A DNA stretch of 64,000 bases from Diphasiastrum complanatum (GCA_029204225.1 CM055109.1:19960267-20024266); one strand, 5' to 3'; numbered from the stretch's first letter, positions 35,590-47,925 are shown. Numbers and translations are program-made. The notes: generated by a model from the sequence alone, not told the origin.

Positions 35590-36612
35590 GGACACTACCT
35601 AACTGTGTGTCCCTTTCCCATGCACACAAAGCACAAACGTTCCCGTTTGGCTTTTTCAAAAAATTCTGGTTTCAAGGGTTGAATGAGGATGGGTGTTTTT
35701 GAGGAGCATCGTTTTTAGGTTTTTCTTCTTTCTTTCTTTTCAAAAATTTCTTTTTAAATTGAAAACCCTTCTTAGAAGGCTGCTCAGAAGAGGGTTGATG
35801 ATTCGCCTTCTTCTTGCCCACTGAATCATCATAGATTTGGCTTGCTCTAAGGAAGTAGACAAATTTCTCTGAACCACGGACAAACCCTCTGACTTTCTGA
35901 TAGTCATCCATAATTTTAATCTTTAATATGGCTTCTCAATATTGCGAGATGTACCGGGTTAAGGATTTGTCCATGGCTGTTTTCTCCCAGGTTTCCCAAG
36001 CTCTATCAAGCTCATTTTTCGGTAGGAACTCTTACGGCCTCTTCAAAAACCTTCCATGACCGGGGGTCTGACCGGTCTCCTGGAGGTTCAACTACCACAT
36101 GTAGGCCATGGGCCCTAAGGAAAGGCTGGCTTCGATTGCTTGCAAATGGTCAGGGGTCTGTTTAAGAGCATGAATGTTCTTCCATTTGCTGAGAGAGGTG
36201 TGTAAAATATCTGCATTTCTGTCCTTCTCTTTCCCATTAAAAGTAGGTTTTAAATCTTTGAAAAGACTGGGATAAGACTGAATGGGCCCACCGTCTGCTG
36301 ATGGAAGTCGAGGAGAGGGCTGCTGAGAAGTGGAAGACTACCCCTCATGAAACTTAGAATCAGACTTCTGAGTTTAGCAAATCAGTCTTCCACACGAGAT
36401 TGACAGTTGGCCAAGGCCAACTTCAACTCGTCCACTTTTGTTACCAACTGGAGATGCTGCTCCTCGGTAACAAATTCGTCTATATCATCGACGAATTGCT
36501 CTTGCTCTTCAACCTCCATAGGTTCTTTCCCCTTACTGAACCTCAAGGATTTCGTCTCCAGTTCGTCGATGCCTCTCTCCAAGAGTTGATCAGGTCCTTG
36601 AGGAGTGGACAT
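35590..36612 (-). pseudogene. Gypsy E gag
   Basis: Starts at MSTPQGPDQLLERGIDELE, with an acidic coiled-coil-like segment (EEQEQFVDDIDEFVTEEQ). Stops follow below 36382. A Lys-rich stretch (35911-35672) precedes a knuckle-like CFVCMGKGHTV...CPKG near 35635-35590. The middle is unreadable. The aspartic protease between about 35590 and 34960 is not clearly recognisable. Confidence 0.7.
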
Positions 36613-36640
36613 TTTCGGAACAGAAGAGGATATGCGATGT

Positions 36641-37499
36641 TCTGACTAAAAAACAAAAAAAAGGCTGACTGAAATTGAAAAGAAAGGGTAGAATACTTAG
36701 CCCCGTCTCAGGTCTATACTTCCAGAGAAAAAAGTAGAAAAACCCCTTAGTCTTTCTATGGTTGGCAAAACTGGCTCCCCGAACTACATTCAGGATCCAT
36801 TGCAAGAAGGAACTGACAGAAGGCAGTCCGGAACATTTGGCTTCAGATTGGCTGAAATCCCTGGCTGTTTGGCTGTAAGCTGGTTACTGCTGAAAAACAA
36901 CTCAATTTTTTCCAAAAAAGGTGAAAAAACAGCCTATAAATAGTGGTGAATAGTCTGATTTTCGATTTGGAGGCGGCAGGAGCTACAGCTGAAGTAGGTC
37001 GCCCTAGTCTGAGGATACTTTGTGCCAAATTTCAGGTCAAACGGACAAAAACCTGAAAAGTTATGAAACTTCAACTGCAACAGCCCCAAAAATGGTGAAA
37101 AATATGACTTTTTCGACAAAATCAAAGATGGTGAACGTTTTTTCTTGGGCTAGAACCTTCCTGGGCAGCAATTCAATACCCATAGTGTGACGTAGACACC
37201 ATAGTAGGGCAAACACTAATTGATCCACCCAGCCTTGCCAACTCCCTATATGGAGTAAGTCCCTCCTAGCCTAGTGTGAGGACTGGTAGCATGCATGCTG
37301 CCAAGTGTTGGCCTCATGGCTTTGACATGGCCGACTGCATGTTAGTGTCGATGGGGGCCCCTCCTGCTGACAGGGTCCCTAAGCTGTTTAGGTCCTCTAT
37401 GCCTATCCTGTGGGTATCTGGCCCACTTCTTCCAATCATTTCCAAGGTCCAACGAAGCTAGAATCGCTTATGCTTCTCTTCATTTTGAATTTCCAGCAT
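36641..37499. other. Non-coding, possibly LTR/leader sequence
   Basis: Upstream of the gypsy E gag on its strand, so a leader and LTR are expected here, but no primer site or TG...CA-bounded repeat could be recognised. A CCTATAAATAG box lies near 36932 on the plus strand. Confidence 0.35.
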
Positions 37500-39424
37500 A
37501 TATCTGGTGGCAAAATTTCTAGCATTCTCACAAGCGCAATCGGCCATTTGTAATTGGACACAATTTAAGCTTATTGTGTACTAAAGTTTTTTCAATTCCA
37601 TTTTAGGAGAAAATGTTCTCAATTACAATCTATTGCTACTTGCCGAAGTACTAATTTTCTCTTGGACCAGAACAATCAAGATGGTATTTGGGATGGACAA
37701 TCAAGAGTGAAATAGTCAACTAATAATTGTCAATATCCTCCTTATACAACTACAATCACTAATTGTAAACCTACGCACATGGAAGAAAAAAGGGAACAAA
37801 GTAATTTGACATGGCAAGAGATGAAAGAAAAGTCAGAACAAAGATGGAATGAAATGTGCAACAAGGTGATCACTCGTTTTGACTCTATCTTGGCATGCAC
37901 TTTGCAACAGGTAGTTGATATTCAAACTACTCATCCTAATCATGGAAATGATTTCTCTCAACAACAGGATCTCAACAATAGATGGATCACCCTTCAATGG
38001 CTTAGCAGGTAATAACACGACAACCAAGATCCGAACGAGAGATGTCAGAACAACGTGGAGAAAGACGAGAACTTGGTGATCATTTGACAAGCGATGAGGA
38101 AGATCAAAGTCTTTTGAATGTTCACGAGTCCAGTCTAAATATGGATGAAAGCGATGAAAGTTTTAGCTCAACTGTTGTGTCTCAATCCTCAGTATTATGG
38201 CATCAAAAGTTGTGATCCAGCTAAAGTCAGAAGCAGTCTTATAAGACTTGAGACAGCAAATAAGAAGGAATTACATAATGCCAACGTTCTTGAAAGGCCA
38301 TAGCAGAATCAAGTACCAACAACAAATCAGACTCTGGAATCAACAACAATGGAACATTTTCAAAAGACCTGATATCGATAAATCGACAAACTAGGTACAT
38401 CCAATCGATCCATTAGGAATCTGGCTAATGATAATAAATTCCAAGTTTGAAGACCAGCTTGATGAAGAATTTCAGTCCCACAAATACATCCAATCTGGTC
38501 AAGCTCATCATCAATCACAACAACAACAAAATTCCTTAGATCAGTCATAATGTCAAAGCAAAGTTCCAACATGGAAGAGTGATGGTAAGAACATAAATCT
38601 ATTGGAGGGAAATTTTCAAGTTCACAACGACTCAGAAGGGACAGAGAAATTGTGGCAAGTGTGTCCGAGTCATCCACAAGAGATTCTACATGAGCAATTA
38701 GGATCTTTGGAAATGTCTTTCGAGAATATAAACCAAAAAGTTGTTGGAGCCAAAATCAATATTTTCTATCAAAGTGTATATAATAATATGGTCTTCGAGG
38801 ATAACTATTTTGATAATCCTTGGATTAGCCAAAACGAAAATGAGTTATTCAGATACCCGCACAATAATGACCTGTTTGAACATTATAGTGATGTAAATAT
38901 CACATGGATTTGTGGCAATCCATCTTCTTTAGGAAACTGTCACTAATTTGGTTTCTATAGATGGATCGAGAAAAAATCCAAATCCCTTCCCGTTGGATGA
39001 AATGGGGACGACACTAGCATCAAATCATGTACAACAACAAGAAGCTAAAGGAATTGGAGAGCTTATCCAATCAAGGAAGATCCCGAGGAAGTCTCGTTGC
39101 TTGGATCTGCAGAACTAATACAACTTGAGGCAATCCTATGTTTCATCAATCTCTTCTCAGTGATCTTATTAAAAATCTATCGGTCCAATTTGTCAAAGGT
39201 TGTCTCTATAGAAGACTTGTTACAACCTTGTTCTACAACAATAAGTTGGAAGCTGAACCTGAGGCAACGATATTTGATAAATAGAAGATGGCTATTGACA
39301 AGAATAATACATGGAACGATGTTTCCTACTTTTCGACTTCCGTCAAAGGATTCACGGAGCATGGCACTCGACAAAGAAATACATGGTCTTCATTTTTGAG
39401 GGCAAAAATGCTAAGTAGGGGGAG
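37500..39424 (+). pseudogene. Element F internal region, decayed
   Basis: The plus strand carries Gln/Glu-rich short frames (37779-38012 with TWQEMKEKSEQRWNEMCNK; 38602-38946) separated by stops. The final frame reads SSFLRAKMLSRGS just before the polypurine tract. No RT, integrase or protease motif was found, so F is either a non-autonomous element or too decayed to classify. Confidence 0.5.
39413..39424 (+). promoter_or_regulatory. Polypurine tract of element F
   Basis: AAGTAGGGGGAG lies directly before the TG of the LTR, the usual plus-strand primer position. Confidence 0.85.
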
Positions 39425-39802
39425 TGTCATGTGCTGCATGTAATTAGCCATGCAGCTAAATTAGACTAGATTTAGTCAATAGGACTGTTAATAAAGTGGC
39501 TCGAATAGCGTAATAATGGTTGTAAGGCCCAATTTAGCTAAATAAGGCCCCAAACTTATAGTAGAGGCACAAATGACCACTATAAATAGTTGAGGTCATG
39601 CTAAATATGGAGGCTATTTGTGAAGCTTCTCTTTGAGAGCTTTCTTGATGGTAATGGTGGTTCATGTGCCAAAAATCATGAAGTTTTGCTACATTTATCC
39701 ATCTTGATTTTTGACTAGTTTTCTTGATTCTTTGATTTTCCATGCTTATTTGATGTTCAAGAATGGATTAGATGTTTTAATGCTAAGATTTGGCACATGA
39801 CA
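39425..39802 (+). repeat. 3' LTR of element F
   Basis: A 378-bp LTR bounded by a perfect 10-bp inverted repeat, TGTCATGTGC and GCACATGACA. A TATAAATAG box lies near 39580. TTCCA follows the outer edge; the 5' LTR was not found, so the target duplication cannot be confirmed. Confidence 0.85.
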
Positions 39803-40283
39803 TTCCATTAATGCTTATCTTGCTGTAGCTAATTGTACCATAAGCTGTAGTTGACTGTAGTTCAGTACCAATGAAGATAGTTGTAAATAGCTATGCAGAA
39901 CTAAATCAAGAGAAGAGGTCTGTAGCAGTCAGTAGGTCATTAATATGGGGACTTTCCAAGAATAAGAAAAGTAGGCATAGAGCCTTTAAGTATAACAGAA
40001 TTTTCCTTACAACACAACAACCAAAAAGCAAGTCTGAGTATGCGAATCAGCTGTGCTAACAAAGAATTTTAGATTTCTGACAAATGAAAATAGATAACAA
40101 TCTGTCAAAAAATATTCCTCGCTAAATGCTTGACATTTAATATATGCAGGTGTGGTCGAGCCCCAATTCTGCATACCATTAAAGTATGCTAGGCACAATG
40201 TCTTAAATATTACCAGACAAGTTCATCTGCGTCAACTCGTATTTGTCCTTCAAGTGGAAAAGCAGCTACCTGGTGAGGTCTTT
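39803..40283. other. No recognisable feature
   Basis: Nothing beyond short frames; possibly the 3' flank of the exon candidate at 40284-40461 on the minus strand. Confidence 0.4.
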
Positions 40284-40461
40284 TCATGTATGTGCAGCAT
40301 CAGATTTCATAGAATTTCCTACTGAAACAGGGAATTTGGAGTAAAGACCTTGCAGCAAGTCCAGCACAGCACTCTCAGCAGCCTTTTTCAGGGTGGAAGT
40401 TGTTGCAGCAAGAGCATTAGAAGAGATTTTGTCAGCCGTAAGCTCTTGTAGGAGTTTGTGC
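40284..40461 (-). CDS. Candidate host-gene terminal exon
   Basis: The minus strand reads an acceptor CTTTTTATAG, then an open frame HKLLQELTADKISSNALAAT through a Lys/Ala helix (TLKKAAESAVLDLLQGLY) to a TGA. Composition differs from the surrounding AT-rich DNA. The helix resembles the last helix of double-stranded-RNA-binding domains, but this is only a pattern and I cannot name the protein. It may instead be a captured gene fragment. Confidence 0.4.
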
Positions 40462-40590
40462 CTATAAAAAGAATAGCGTTGGGTCAAATGAATGATTTTC
40501 TTCTGCATGATCCTTCAAGTAACTGCAACACATACATTGCACCAGTTTGTCATAAACTAAATGTTCTGTACAGTGAAGTCATGGACATAC

Positions 40591-40607
40591 CTAGCGCACC
40601 TTATATC
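40591..40607 (-). CDS. Candidate 17-bp microexon
   Basis: A 17-bp segment sits between an AAAAGGCAG acceptor and a GTATGT donor on the minus strand. In phase it encodes DIRCA plus part of an Arg codon and joins the 40461 exon without a frame break. No further upstream exon was recognised with confidence. Confidence 0.25.
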
Positions 40608-40611
40608 CTGC

Positions 40612-41349
40612 CTTTTATTTGGTGTTAATTCATTAATTAGTACACAAGATCAAGGAAAATGGGAAGATATCCCCAGTTAAGGAACAATGATAAGAAGAAA
40701 AGAACATGAAAATGCTCATATAATGCCAGAAGGCTCAAATTGACCAAAATATGACAGTCAACAGAACTACAACTGGATCCTTTTGTTCCTTCATATGTTA
40801 TAGAACATTTAGCCGATATGACTTCTTATTCAGCTTTTCCACTTACTCTTGGAGGTCAAACCTGCCAAGTTATTAGGGACCTTTGCCTGGCTATCTTAAG
40901 TAAAAAAAAAAAATTGCACGAGACACTTTGAAGCTCTCCAGTGGGGTGTCAATTTTCAATGAGACCCTTGTACTTAAGGTACAGTGTCTACCAAGGACCA
41001 TACGGGAACATAGAAGCAGAGGACAATGTGCCTAGTACTGAACATGTCCTCAAGTAGGGGCTAAGATGAGTACCCATGAAGGACAAGTGGCAATGGTGCG
41101 GGGGACTTATCCTATAAGCAATATAGAGGAAAGGCATATTGGGTTTAGGGGGTTTATAGGAACTCCAGCCACTGCTTACTATCATTCTCATAGTATGATC
41201 GGAGTATGTATATGATTACATAACTGGGTATCAATTCTGCTCCTATTAGTGTTCTAGAATTTTTGAGATGTGGATGTTCACCTTCAAAGTTTCTTATAGA
41301 ACAGAATCGTAAGTTTCTCCAGCTAAAAAACATATAGTTGGCATATCAA
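40612..41349. other. No recognisable feature
   Basis: Spacer between the exon candidate and gypsy G. Further introns or exons of the same gene are possible but not seen. Confidence 0.4.
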
Positions 41350-43130
41350 TCTCACTTCATTCATCCGCAACTGTGTTCCCAGCTTGGCGAACACCTCAAT
41401 CCAGAAATTTCCCGTAAACTTGGGATCCCTGTCAGAAACAATGGACTTCGGAAGGCCATGTAACCTAACAATATTCTCAATAAACAACTTAGCAACTTGC
41501 AAAGCTGTGACCTTCTTGGAAAACCTGTCTACCACTACCATAATGGAATTGAATCCCTCTTGGGTCGTGGGTAGCCCAACAATAAAATCCATAGAGATGC
41601 TTTCCCACCTTCCTGTAGGTATCTCAAGTGGATGTAGCAAGCCCAGAGGACTTACTCTCTCGGCCTTGTTCACTTGACAAGGCGTGCAACGCTGGACGTA
41701 CTCTCTTACATCTCGCTGCAATCGTGGCCAGAAATAATGCCTTCTTAAAAGCTCACTAGTCTTATCAATACCAGGGTGCCCTATGCAGGGACTATCATGG
41801 CATTCATGAAGTATCTTACGACGAAGTTCCTTCACGTCTGGCACGAAAACTCTTCCATTTCTCAATAACATACCATCCTTCACGGTGTATGTTAGATATG
41901 TACTGGTGTGTGCCTCTACGGAAGCGATAGCCTCGATTGACTCTTCCGTTTGGTTGACTACCTTGCGTGCATTAGGTCACACACGCTGACAATGCGGGCC
42001 CTTTTCTTGAGCCTTCATAATCTCCTCCATAAGACCACTGCCAACCACAGTAAAGCTCATCTGAAGCAGTATACGAGATAGTGCATCAGCGACCACATTT
42101 TCCTTCCCTCTTCGGAAGCGAATTTCCAAGTGAAATTCTTGCATCAGCTCGGCCTACCGAGCTTGGCGGCCTATCAAATCTAGCTAAGTGCAAAACTACT
42201 TTAAAGTATGATGATCTGTGTACACATAAAGCTCGGCGCCATTTAAATAATGCCTCCAAACCTTGAGCGCATCTATAATCGCATACAACTCTTGCTCATG
42301 TGTAGGATATCTTGTTGAGCTGGTGTCAATGTTTTACTCTCAAAGGCTACTGGTCCACCCTCTTGGCTCAACATTGCACCTACGGCAATGCCACTTGCAT
42401 CTGTCTCTAGGTCAAAAGGTTTCTGGGTATCCACAATCTTGAGGACTGGAGCCGTGGCCACAGACTCCTTCAAGTTCTCAAAACGTTGCTGAGCTTCAAC
42501 ATCCCATCGAACCACAATGTTGTTTTGCCGTAACTGGTCCGTTAGAGGAGCAGCTATCCAAGAATAATTCCAAACAAACTGCCGGTAGAACTTACAAAAC
42601 CTAAGAAAGATTGTAATTGGCGTATATCGGCAGGCCTCGGCCACTTAACCACAACCACCTTGGCTGAGTCAACCGAAATACCCTCAGCTGTCACTACGTG
42701 ACGCAAATACTCGACACGAGTCTTACACAACTTTGTCTTCTGAGCATTAGCGTACAAGACAAAAGCTTGTAACTCGCCAAAAACGGTCTTGAGATGAACC
42801 TCATGCTCCTCGACCACTTTACTAAAAACCAATATATCGTCAATAAAATTGACGACAAACTTGCCCATATAGTCTCGCAAGACATCATTCGTGAGCATCA
42901 TGAACGTGGATGGTGCATTGCTTTACCCAAATGGCATAACCAAAAACTCATAATGACCGAAACGGGTTCAGAGGGCCGTCTTCATCTTGAATCCGTATTT
43001 GATGGTATCCACTTTTGAGATCTATCTACTGAAAATGGTCTTTTGAGATCTATCTTACGCATCCAGTAGATCATCAATCCTGGGCATCGGATACCTGTGC
43101 TTTAGACCTCGACAGAAAGTTGGGCCGACA
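41350..43130 (-). pseudogene. Gypsy G pol relic (RT, RNase H, integrase)
   Basis: The RT begins in YPMPRIDDLLDA near 43060 and is disturbed by a short local duplication near 43020-43060. It resumes at GHYEFLVMPFG, then FIDDILVFSKVVEEHEVHLK. RNase H has PFDLETDASGIAVGAMLSQ and ELYAIIDALKVWRHYLNG. The integrase has the HHCC domain (HPGIDKT...CTPCQVNKAE) and core motifs ISMDFIVGLPTTQEG and SIVSDRDPKFTGNFW. Homology stops at about 41350, before the catalytic Glu. No LTRs remain. It differs in sequence from E and H. Confidence 0.88.
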
Positions 43131-43139
43131 TGCTCAAAA

Positions 43140-43848
43140 ATACCAAAGGAAAAAGCAATAAGATGGTTTCACAGGCGATGGAAGAACAATCCAAACGAGA
43201 ATACAAATCTCAAAACGTCCGTGTCAAAGGTCTTTCCGGAACCGACCCCCTCCTTGCAGCCAAAGAACTTCTAGCCTCACTTTCCTGAGGAAGAGGAAGG
43301 CGCCATGGAAGCAGCTTGGCACAGTAAGTTCGGCTCTTCGGTTGTCTTCATTCGTTTCAAATGCATTGATTATCATAATGAAGTTCTTAAGTGCCATGGA
43401 CGACTTAAAGGCAATAACGTTTTCGTTTATGAGGATCTAATTGCCTTACAGTGGAAGGAACGGAAGCAGCTCATGAAGCAAATGCGATAGGAAAAAGGGT
43501 TATTTTTCGGGATGGTCGACGTTTTCTGGTCACCCCATCCGGAACTGATCATTCAGTGACGCCTCCTATGTGAGAGCCTAGTCAAGAGAGAATTTTCAAA
43601 CTGTATTTAAAGTTAAACCAACCACCTCCTACGTGAGAGCCTTTCATTGACGCATGTTAGAGATTGTTCAGAGTTAGGTTGAGAGTTAAAGCACTGAAGA
43701 GATATTTTTCTCCTCTTAGTTAGTTTGGTTTTGACGGCATTGCTCTGTCTTGGTGCCATCCATTTTGATGTACTTGTTCGTCTTATATGCCTTTTGGCAT
43801 GGAAAAGACGTTAATAAAGCTTCTTCTTCTTCTTCTTCTTCTTCTTCT

Positions 43849-43902
<54 letters not shown>
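43140..43902 (+). mobile_element. HAL+ : ORF1-only non-LTR element with (TTC)n(TC)n tail
   Basis: The plus strand holds an ORF1-like fragment (43165-43574) followed by a 245-bp 3' UTR ending in GTCTTATATGCCTTTTGGC, GACGTTAATAAAGC and then the tail at 43821-43902. ORF1 motifs include QNVRVKGLSGTDPLLAAKEL, matching NIRVRG of LINE P, and KGNNVFVYEDL, matching RGTTIYMDDDL. A frameshift near 43287 and a stop at 43488 break it. There is no endonuclease or RT. The UTR is shared with the copy at 59263-59850. Confidence 0.75.
43821..43902 (+). repeat. (TTC)n(TC)n tail of HAL+
   Basis: About nine TTC units grade into a long CT tract, in place of a poly(A) tail, then GTGTGTGG. Confidence 0.95.
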
Positions 43903-43909
<7 letters not shown>

Positions 43910-43910
43910 G

Positions 43911-45801
43911 ATTACATCAACACCTTATATGAGAGGGTATTAGCACGCTTTACAGATGGCAGCAACTGGTCATTTTATCCAGAGCACAATTGGGGTCAAG
44001 CAGGGGTGTCCACTCTTTCCCACTCTTTTTGCATTGTACATTGATGATCTCGAGCGGATCATCAAGGAGGAGGGTGTAGATGGATGTCCACTTGCTGATG
44101 TTATTATCCCTATCCTACTGTACGCGGATGATGTGGCCTTGCTATCCTCTACAGCCTCTGGATTGCAACGACATCTTGATGCTCTCTAAGGTTTTTGCTT
44201 AGCTTTGGGCTTGACGGTGAATATTGCTAAGACCAAGGTAATGGTGTTTAACACTAATCGGCAGCATATGAGAGATGACTCATTTTATTAGGATGTGGAC
44301 AGCCACTGGAGATTGTTACCTCATACACCTATCTAGGTGTACTATTCACCGGTCCCTTACTCACCTTTCGCTCTACTGCTCTATCTCGCCTGCGTAACGG
44401 GCATGCTGCCTTGGTACATATGGAGAGAGTATGTACTACTTACCATATTAATGATCTTGCTTCTAGAGACCACCTTTTCTCTACAGTTGTCTCACCAGTG
44501 GCTATGCACTCAGCGGAGGTTTGGTGCCCAACAGGGTACTTGGAGAGACATCACTCGCTTGCAGATCACCATGTTAGGGAGGATGATTCGTGCGAAGCCA
44601 TCAGTTCTCATGGATTCTTTTGGCGGAGTTCGCCTCACTTCCCATGGTGGTAGAGGCTTTGTTTCAGATTACTACCTTTTTACATCAACTTGAGACCATG
44701 GATACTCACAGATACATGATGGCAGCGCTTACTTCTTCTAGGGCTATAGCTGATCTTCTTGGTACGGTGACAGGGTTGCTTTCTTTCTGTCATGGGACTT
44801 CTCGATGCTGGATCTCCCATAGGGGACTCATGCATATATCAGACAACAACTATATCGTAGATATTGCCACATAGTATGGGATCGTCCTGATCATGGCAGG
44901 GTCAAGCTTACCTTTTATGGCGCACATATCTTATGCAGAGACAATCTGGGGCTTCTTATTAGACCTTTATATCTATCTCATCCTCTTTCCTTAGGGCTTC
45001 GATATAGGTTGGGACAGTTACGAGTCTCTTCACACTAGCTGGCTATCGACATAGGCAAATATTCAGGCATTTCGAGAGAGCATCGGGTCTGCCAGTATGC
45101 ACATTGGGAGTAGTGGAGGATGAGTTTCATTTTATCTTCACATGCCCTACATACTATGAGCTATGTGGTCGATATCATTGTTTTGTATCGAGACACCCCC
45201 CTTACCCTCAGTACCTTTTTTGAGTATTAGGATCCCAGATGTGTCGGCCTTTTACTTCGAGAGATGCTTACGTTAAGAGCCTCTTTGATACCTTCGGAGG
45301 GTACTACTGATTATGGCCAACATCTTATCACTAGCGTCTTTCAAAAGCGTGAGCGCGATGACCTGCCAGATGATGAGGCAGTCATACCGGTGAGGCTGAA
45401 GGCCCGGCGTGCTCAGCCACCACCTCCTGCTAGATCTACATGAGCCACCAGAGCCACCAGAGCTCCTCGACACCAGCCACAGATCACAGCTTCTATGGGT
45501 ATCAGACGTTTTTTCCGATATTGATATTATATTCTTCCTTTTTGATTTCCTCAGCAGAGCAGGCGGTTAAGCTCTAGCACTTGTACCCTCTTCAGAGCTG
45601 GAGGTTAAGCTCTTACATGCTTTTTATAATTCTATGTTTGATGTGTCTTTTGACTAGCTAGAGAGAGTTCTATATTGTTTTTCACTTAGACTATACGGAC
45701 AATGCTCCTACGAGATATGTACTTATTTCTTTTGTCTTATGTGCCCTTGGGCTCCCAACAGACATTAATATAATTTCTTCTTCTTCTTCTTCTCTCTCTC
45801 T
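43911..45801 (+). mobile_element. LINE S, 5'-truncated, plus strand
   Basis: Begins directly after the HAL+ tail, inside the RT domain: YERVLARF, IGVKQGCPLFPTLFALYIDD and the catalytic ILLYADDVALLSSTA (about 44110-44155). Frameshifted thumb sequence follows, then a C-terminal zinc-like WRMSFIFTCPTYYELCGRYH near 45110-45180. The 3' UTR carries the paired GGTTAAGCT motif at 45554-45614 and a terminal hairpin, GTCTTATGTGCCCTTGGGC, before the (TTC)n(TC)n tail at 45775-45801. All coding sequence is broken. Confidence 0.85.
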
Positions 45802-46006
45802 AGGGAGGGCGCGCGGGGAGGCTGCGTTGGGAGGGCGTAGCAAGAAGGGCACAAGGAGGGTAAAGGAAGGGCGCAAGGTGAGGGCACGCCGGGAGGGTGT
45901 AGGGCGGGCATGGGGAGGGGCGCAGGGAGGGCAAAGGGAGTGCATGTGGGGAGGACGCAAGGGCGGGGGCGTGGGGAGGGTGTAGGGAGGCATGCAAGGG
46001 AGGGGA

Positions 46007-46008
<2 letters not shown>
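45802..46008. repeat. GGGAGGGYG-rich degenerate repeat
   Basis: G-rich irregular repeats (GGGAGGGCGCRRGG type) between two TC tracts. Composition recalls the 5' UTR of LINE P in the opposite sense, but I could not align them. The frames through it are artefacts. Confidence 0.6.

Positions 46009-46062
<54 letters not shown>
46009..46062. repeat. (TC)n microsatellite
   Basis: An almost pure 54-bp TC tract with no LINE 3' hairpin beside it. Confidence 0.95.
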
Positions 46063-46130
46063 CGACCGCATGCCCCGCACGCACACACACACCATCAGCC
46101 GCCCGTCATCGACGGGCACACTTTGCTAGT

Positions 46131-46213
46131 GTATATATATATATATATATATATATATCATAGTACCCCCTGGTACCGCCATTATGGTACCGCCGGTACC
46201 ATAATGGTGGTAC
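46131..46213. repeat. (TA)n and GGTACC hairpin
   Basis: A TA tract (46131-46158) is followed by a 19-bp inverted repeat with a 3-bp loop: GTACCGCCATTATGGTACC at 46173-46191 and its partner at 46195-46213, with one mismatch. Confidence 0.85.
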
Positions 46214-47923
46214 TGGTGCCACCTTGTAGAACGCGGTCCGGGCGGCACCATATTTAATATATATATATATTTTTTAAAATATTTTTTCTAATAAAAAATG
46301 CTCTAGGGTGCCCAAAAAAAGCCAAAAAAAATGAAAAAAAAAAGGGGAAAGCACATGTGTTTAGGGTATAGCAGCACATGGGCACAATGGGGGCAGGTGC
46401 AAAAGCACATGGCGGGAGGCATTATGAGAGGCATTTTCAGAGCTAATGAGAGGCTGTGAGAGGTTGTGCGAGAGCCAGTGTGCTGTGAGAGAAAGTCGGT
46501 CTTGTGTTGCATGCAAACTTACATGGTTCCCGCATATTCAGTGCATCCTAATTGCCAAATTTGCTGAGCAATCAAATTGCTGCTACGACTACATCTTTCT
46601 ATCGTTATATCTTTAAAGCAATGCATGTTGGTCGTGCCATGTAGATTAGTAATTATGATGATTGTCTTCATATTGTATGCTTGCTATAGATGTGAGATGC
46701 AAGGTGAGACTTAGGGTAAAAGATCTTCCTCCTATGAATGCATAGTGTTGGAGAGAAAATCTAGGTGCAAAGATGGCTAGTTCTTGCATAGGATGTCATC
46801 TAATTGTCCTATGATGGATTCCTTTCACTTTGTTGTTATGATAGAGTGTGGCATGAGCCTTGTAGTGTCTTTGGTGCCCTTCCTTTGTGTTGGTATCTTC
46901 TGTATGACTACTGAAATTAATTGTAACTATGATTCACACATGCACATTCAATACAAGATAAACTTGACAATAGAGCATGACAATTAAACATCGACATATA
47001 CATAAGGTGCAACAAATAAAATGTGTCGGGCGTTGAAGACAAGGCAACAGTAGGGCGGAAGTAGGGGGGGGGGGGGGGGGGGGAAGTAACTGATCAGAAT
47101 CAAGCACAGGGCGCGGACAACAATGAAGGCAGTGCGCGGACAGCAGCGAAGGCAGGGAGGCAGCGAAGTGAGAGAGATGAAGTGGGGGGGGGGGGATAAA
47201 TAGGTTAAAACCATTTATGGGGAATCTGATGGTAGTGTTTCGAAATTTTTTTAAACACTATATGTTTCATTTTGTTTGTTTTTGTCACGATTTATTTAAA
47301 AGAAAACTAAAAAAAAGAGAAGAAAGAACAAAATTGTGGTTTACATATAGTGCGTGTTTGTGTGTTTTACATATCAGTGCTTTTTAAAATTTTGTGTTGT
47401 GCATGTCTCCCGCTTTTGTCCCTTCAATAGGTGTATCCCCTTTATCTTTCCTCTATGTTTATCATGGTGATACGATTTTTGAGTGTGTTTGAGAGATGGT
47501 TGACACACCTTCAATATCACTTTGACACTTATCATGGTGATATGATTTTTTAGTGTGTTTGAGAGATGGTTTACACACCTTCAATATCACTTTGACACTT
47601 ATCACTCTAATTATTCTGATTCCCAAAAGGTTGCTAATGTAATTTTCCTCTTACATGGTCCCGCTTATTTTAAGTCGCGTACATATGTTCGTTCTCATTC
47701 GTCTATCTCTGAGTGACAGGTCTTTTTACATGTGCTTCGCCTAGTTATGTTATATGATGATGTACGGTTGTTGAGAGTCCTTTTGTACATGACTAGTGCC
47801 ATAGATATTGATATTCATAAACATCCTTCCTAGTCCATTTTTGAGTCACCTTGTGAGCTTCCTTCTGCAAGCGAGGTTGATGCTTATTGTGAGGATGAGA
47901 GAGTGATAGTTTCACACAGTGAG

Positions 47924-47925
<2 letters not shown>
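46214..47925. other. Non-coding; poly(G) runs and a 70-bp tandem duplication
   Basis: No motif-bearing frame. G runs lie at 47064-47083 and 47184-47195. A 70-bp unit is duplicated in tandem at 47461-47530 and 47531-47600 with few differences, starting ATCATGGTGATA. Confidence 0.7.

Larger units (their letters stand above)
33250..36640 (-). mobile_element. Gypsy E (chromovirus), rearranged
   Basis: A minus-strand Ty3/gypsy relic with gag, RT, integrase and chromodomain segments in order but with large deletions. The RT joins the integrase near 34295, losing RNase H and the zinc domain. The integrase core is deleted internally near 34040. The chromodomain runs straight into an LTR-end/primer-site/leader sequence at 33439-33414, an order no intact element has. 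Confidence 0.8.

Noticed and set aside
45691-46257. Frames of 96-142 codons with Arg-Glu or Ser-Leu repeats
   Set aside because: They are produced by (TC)n and G-rich low-complexity DNA.
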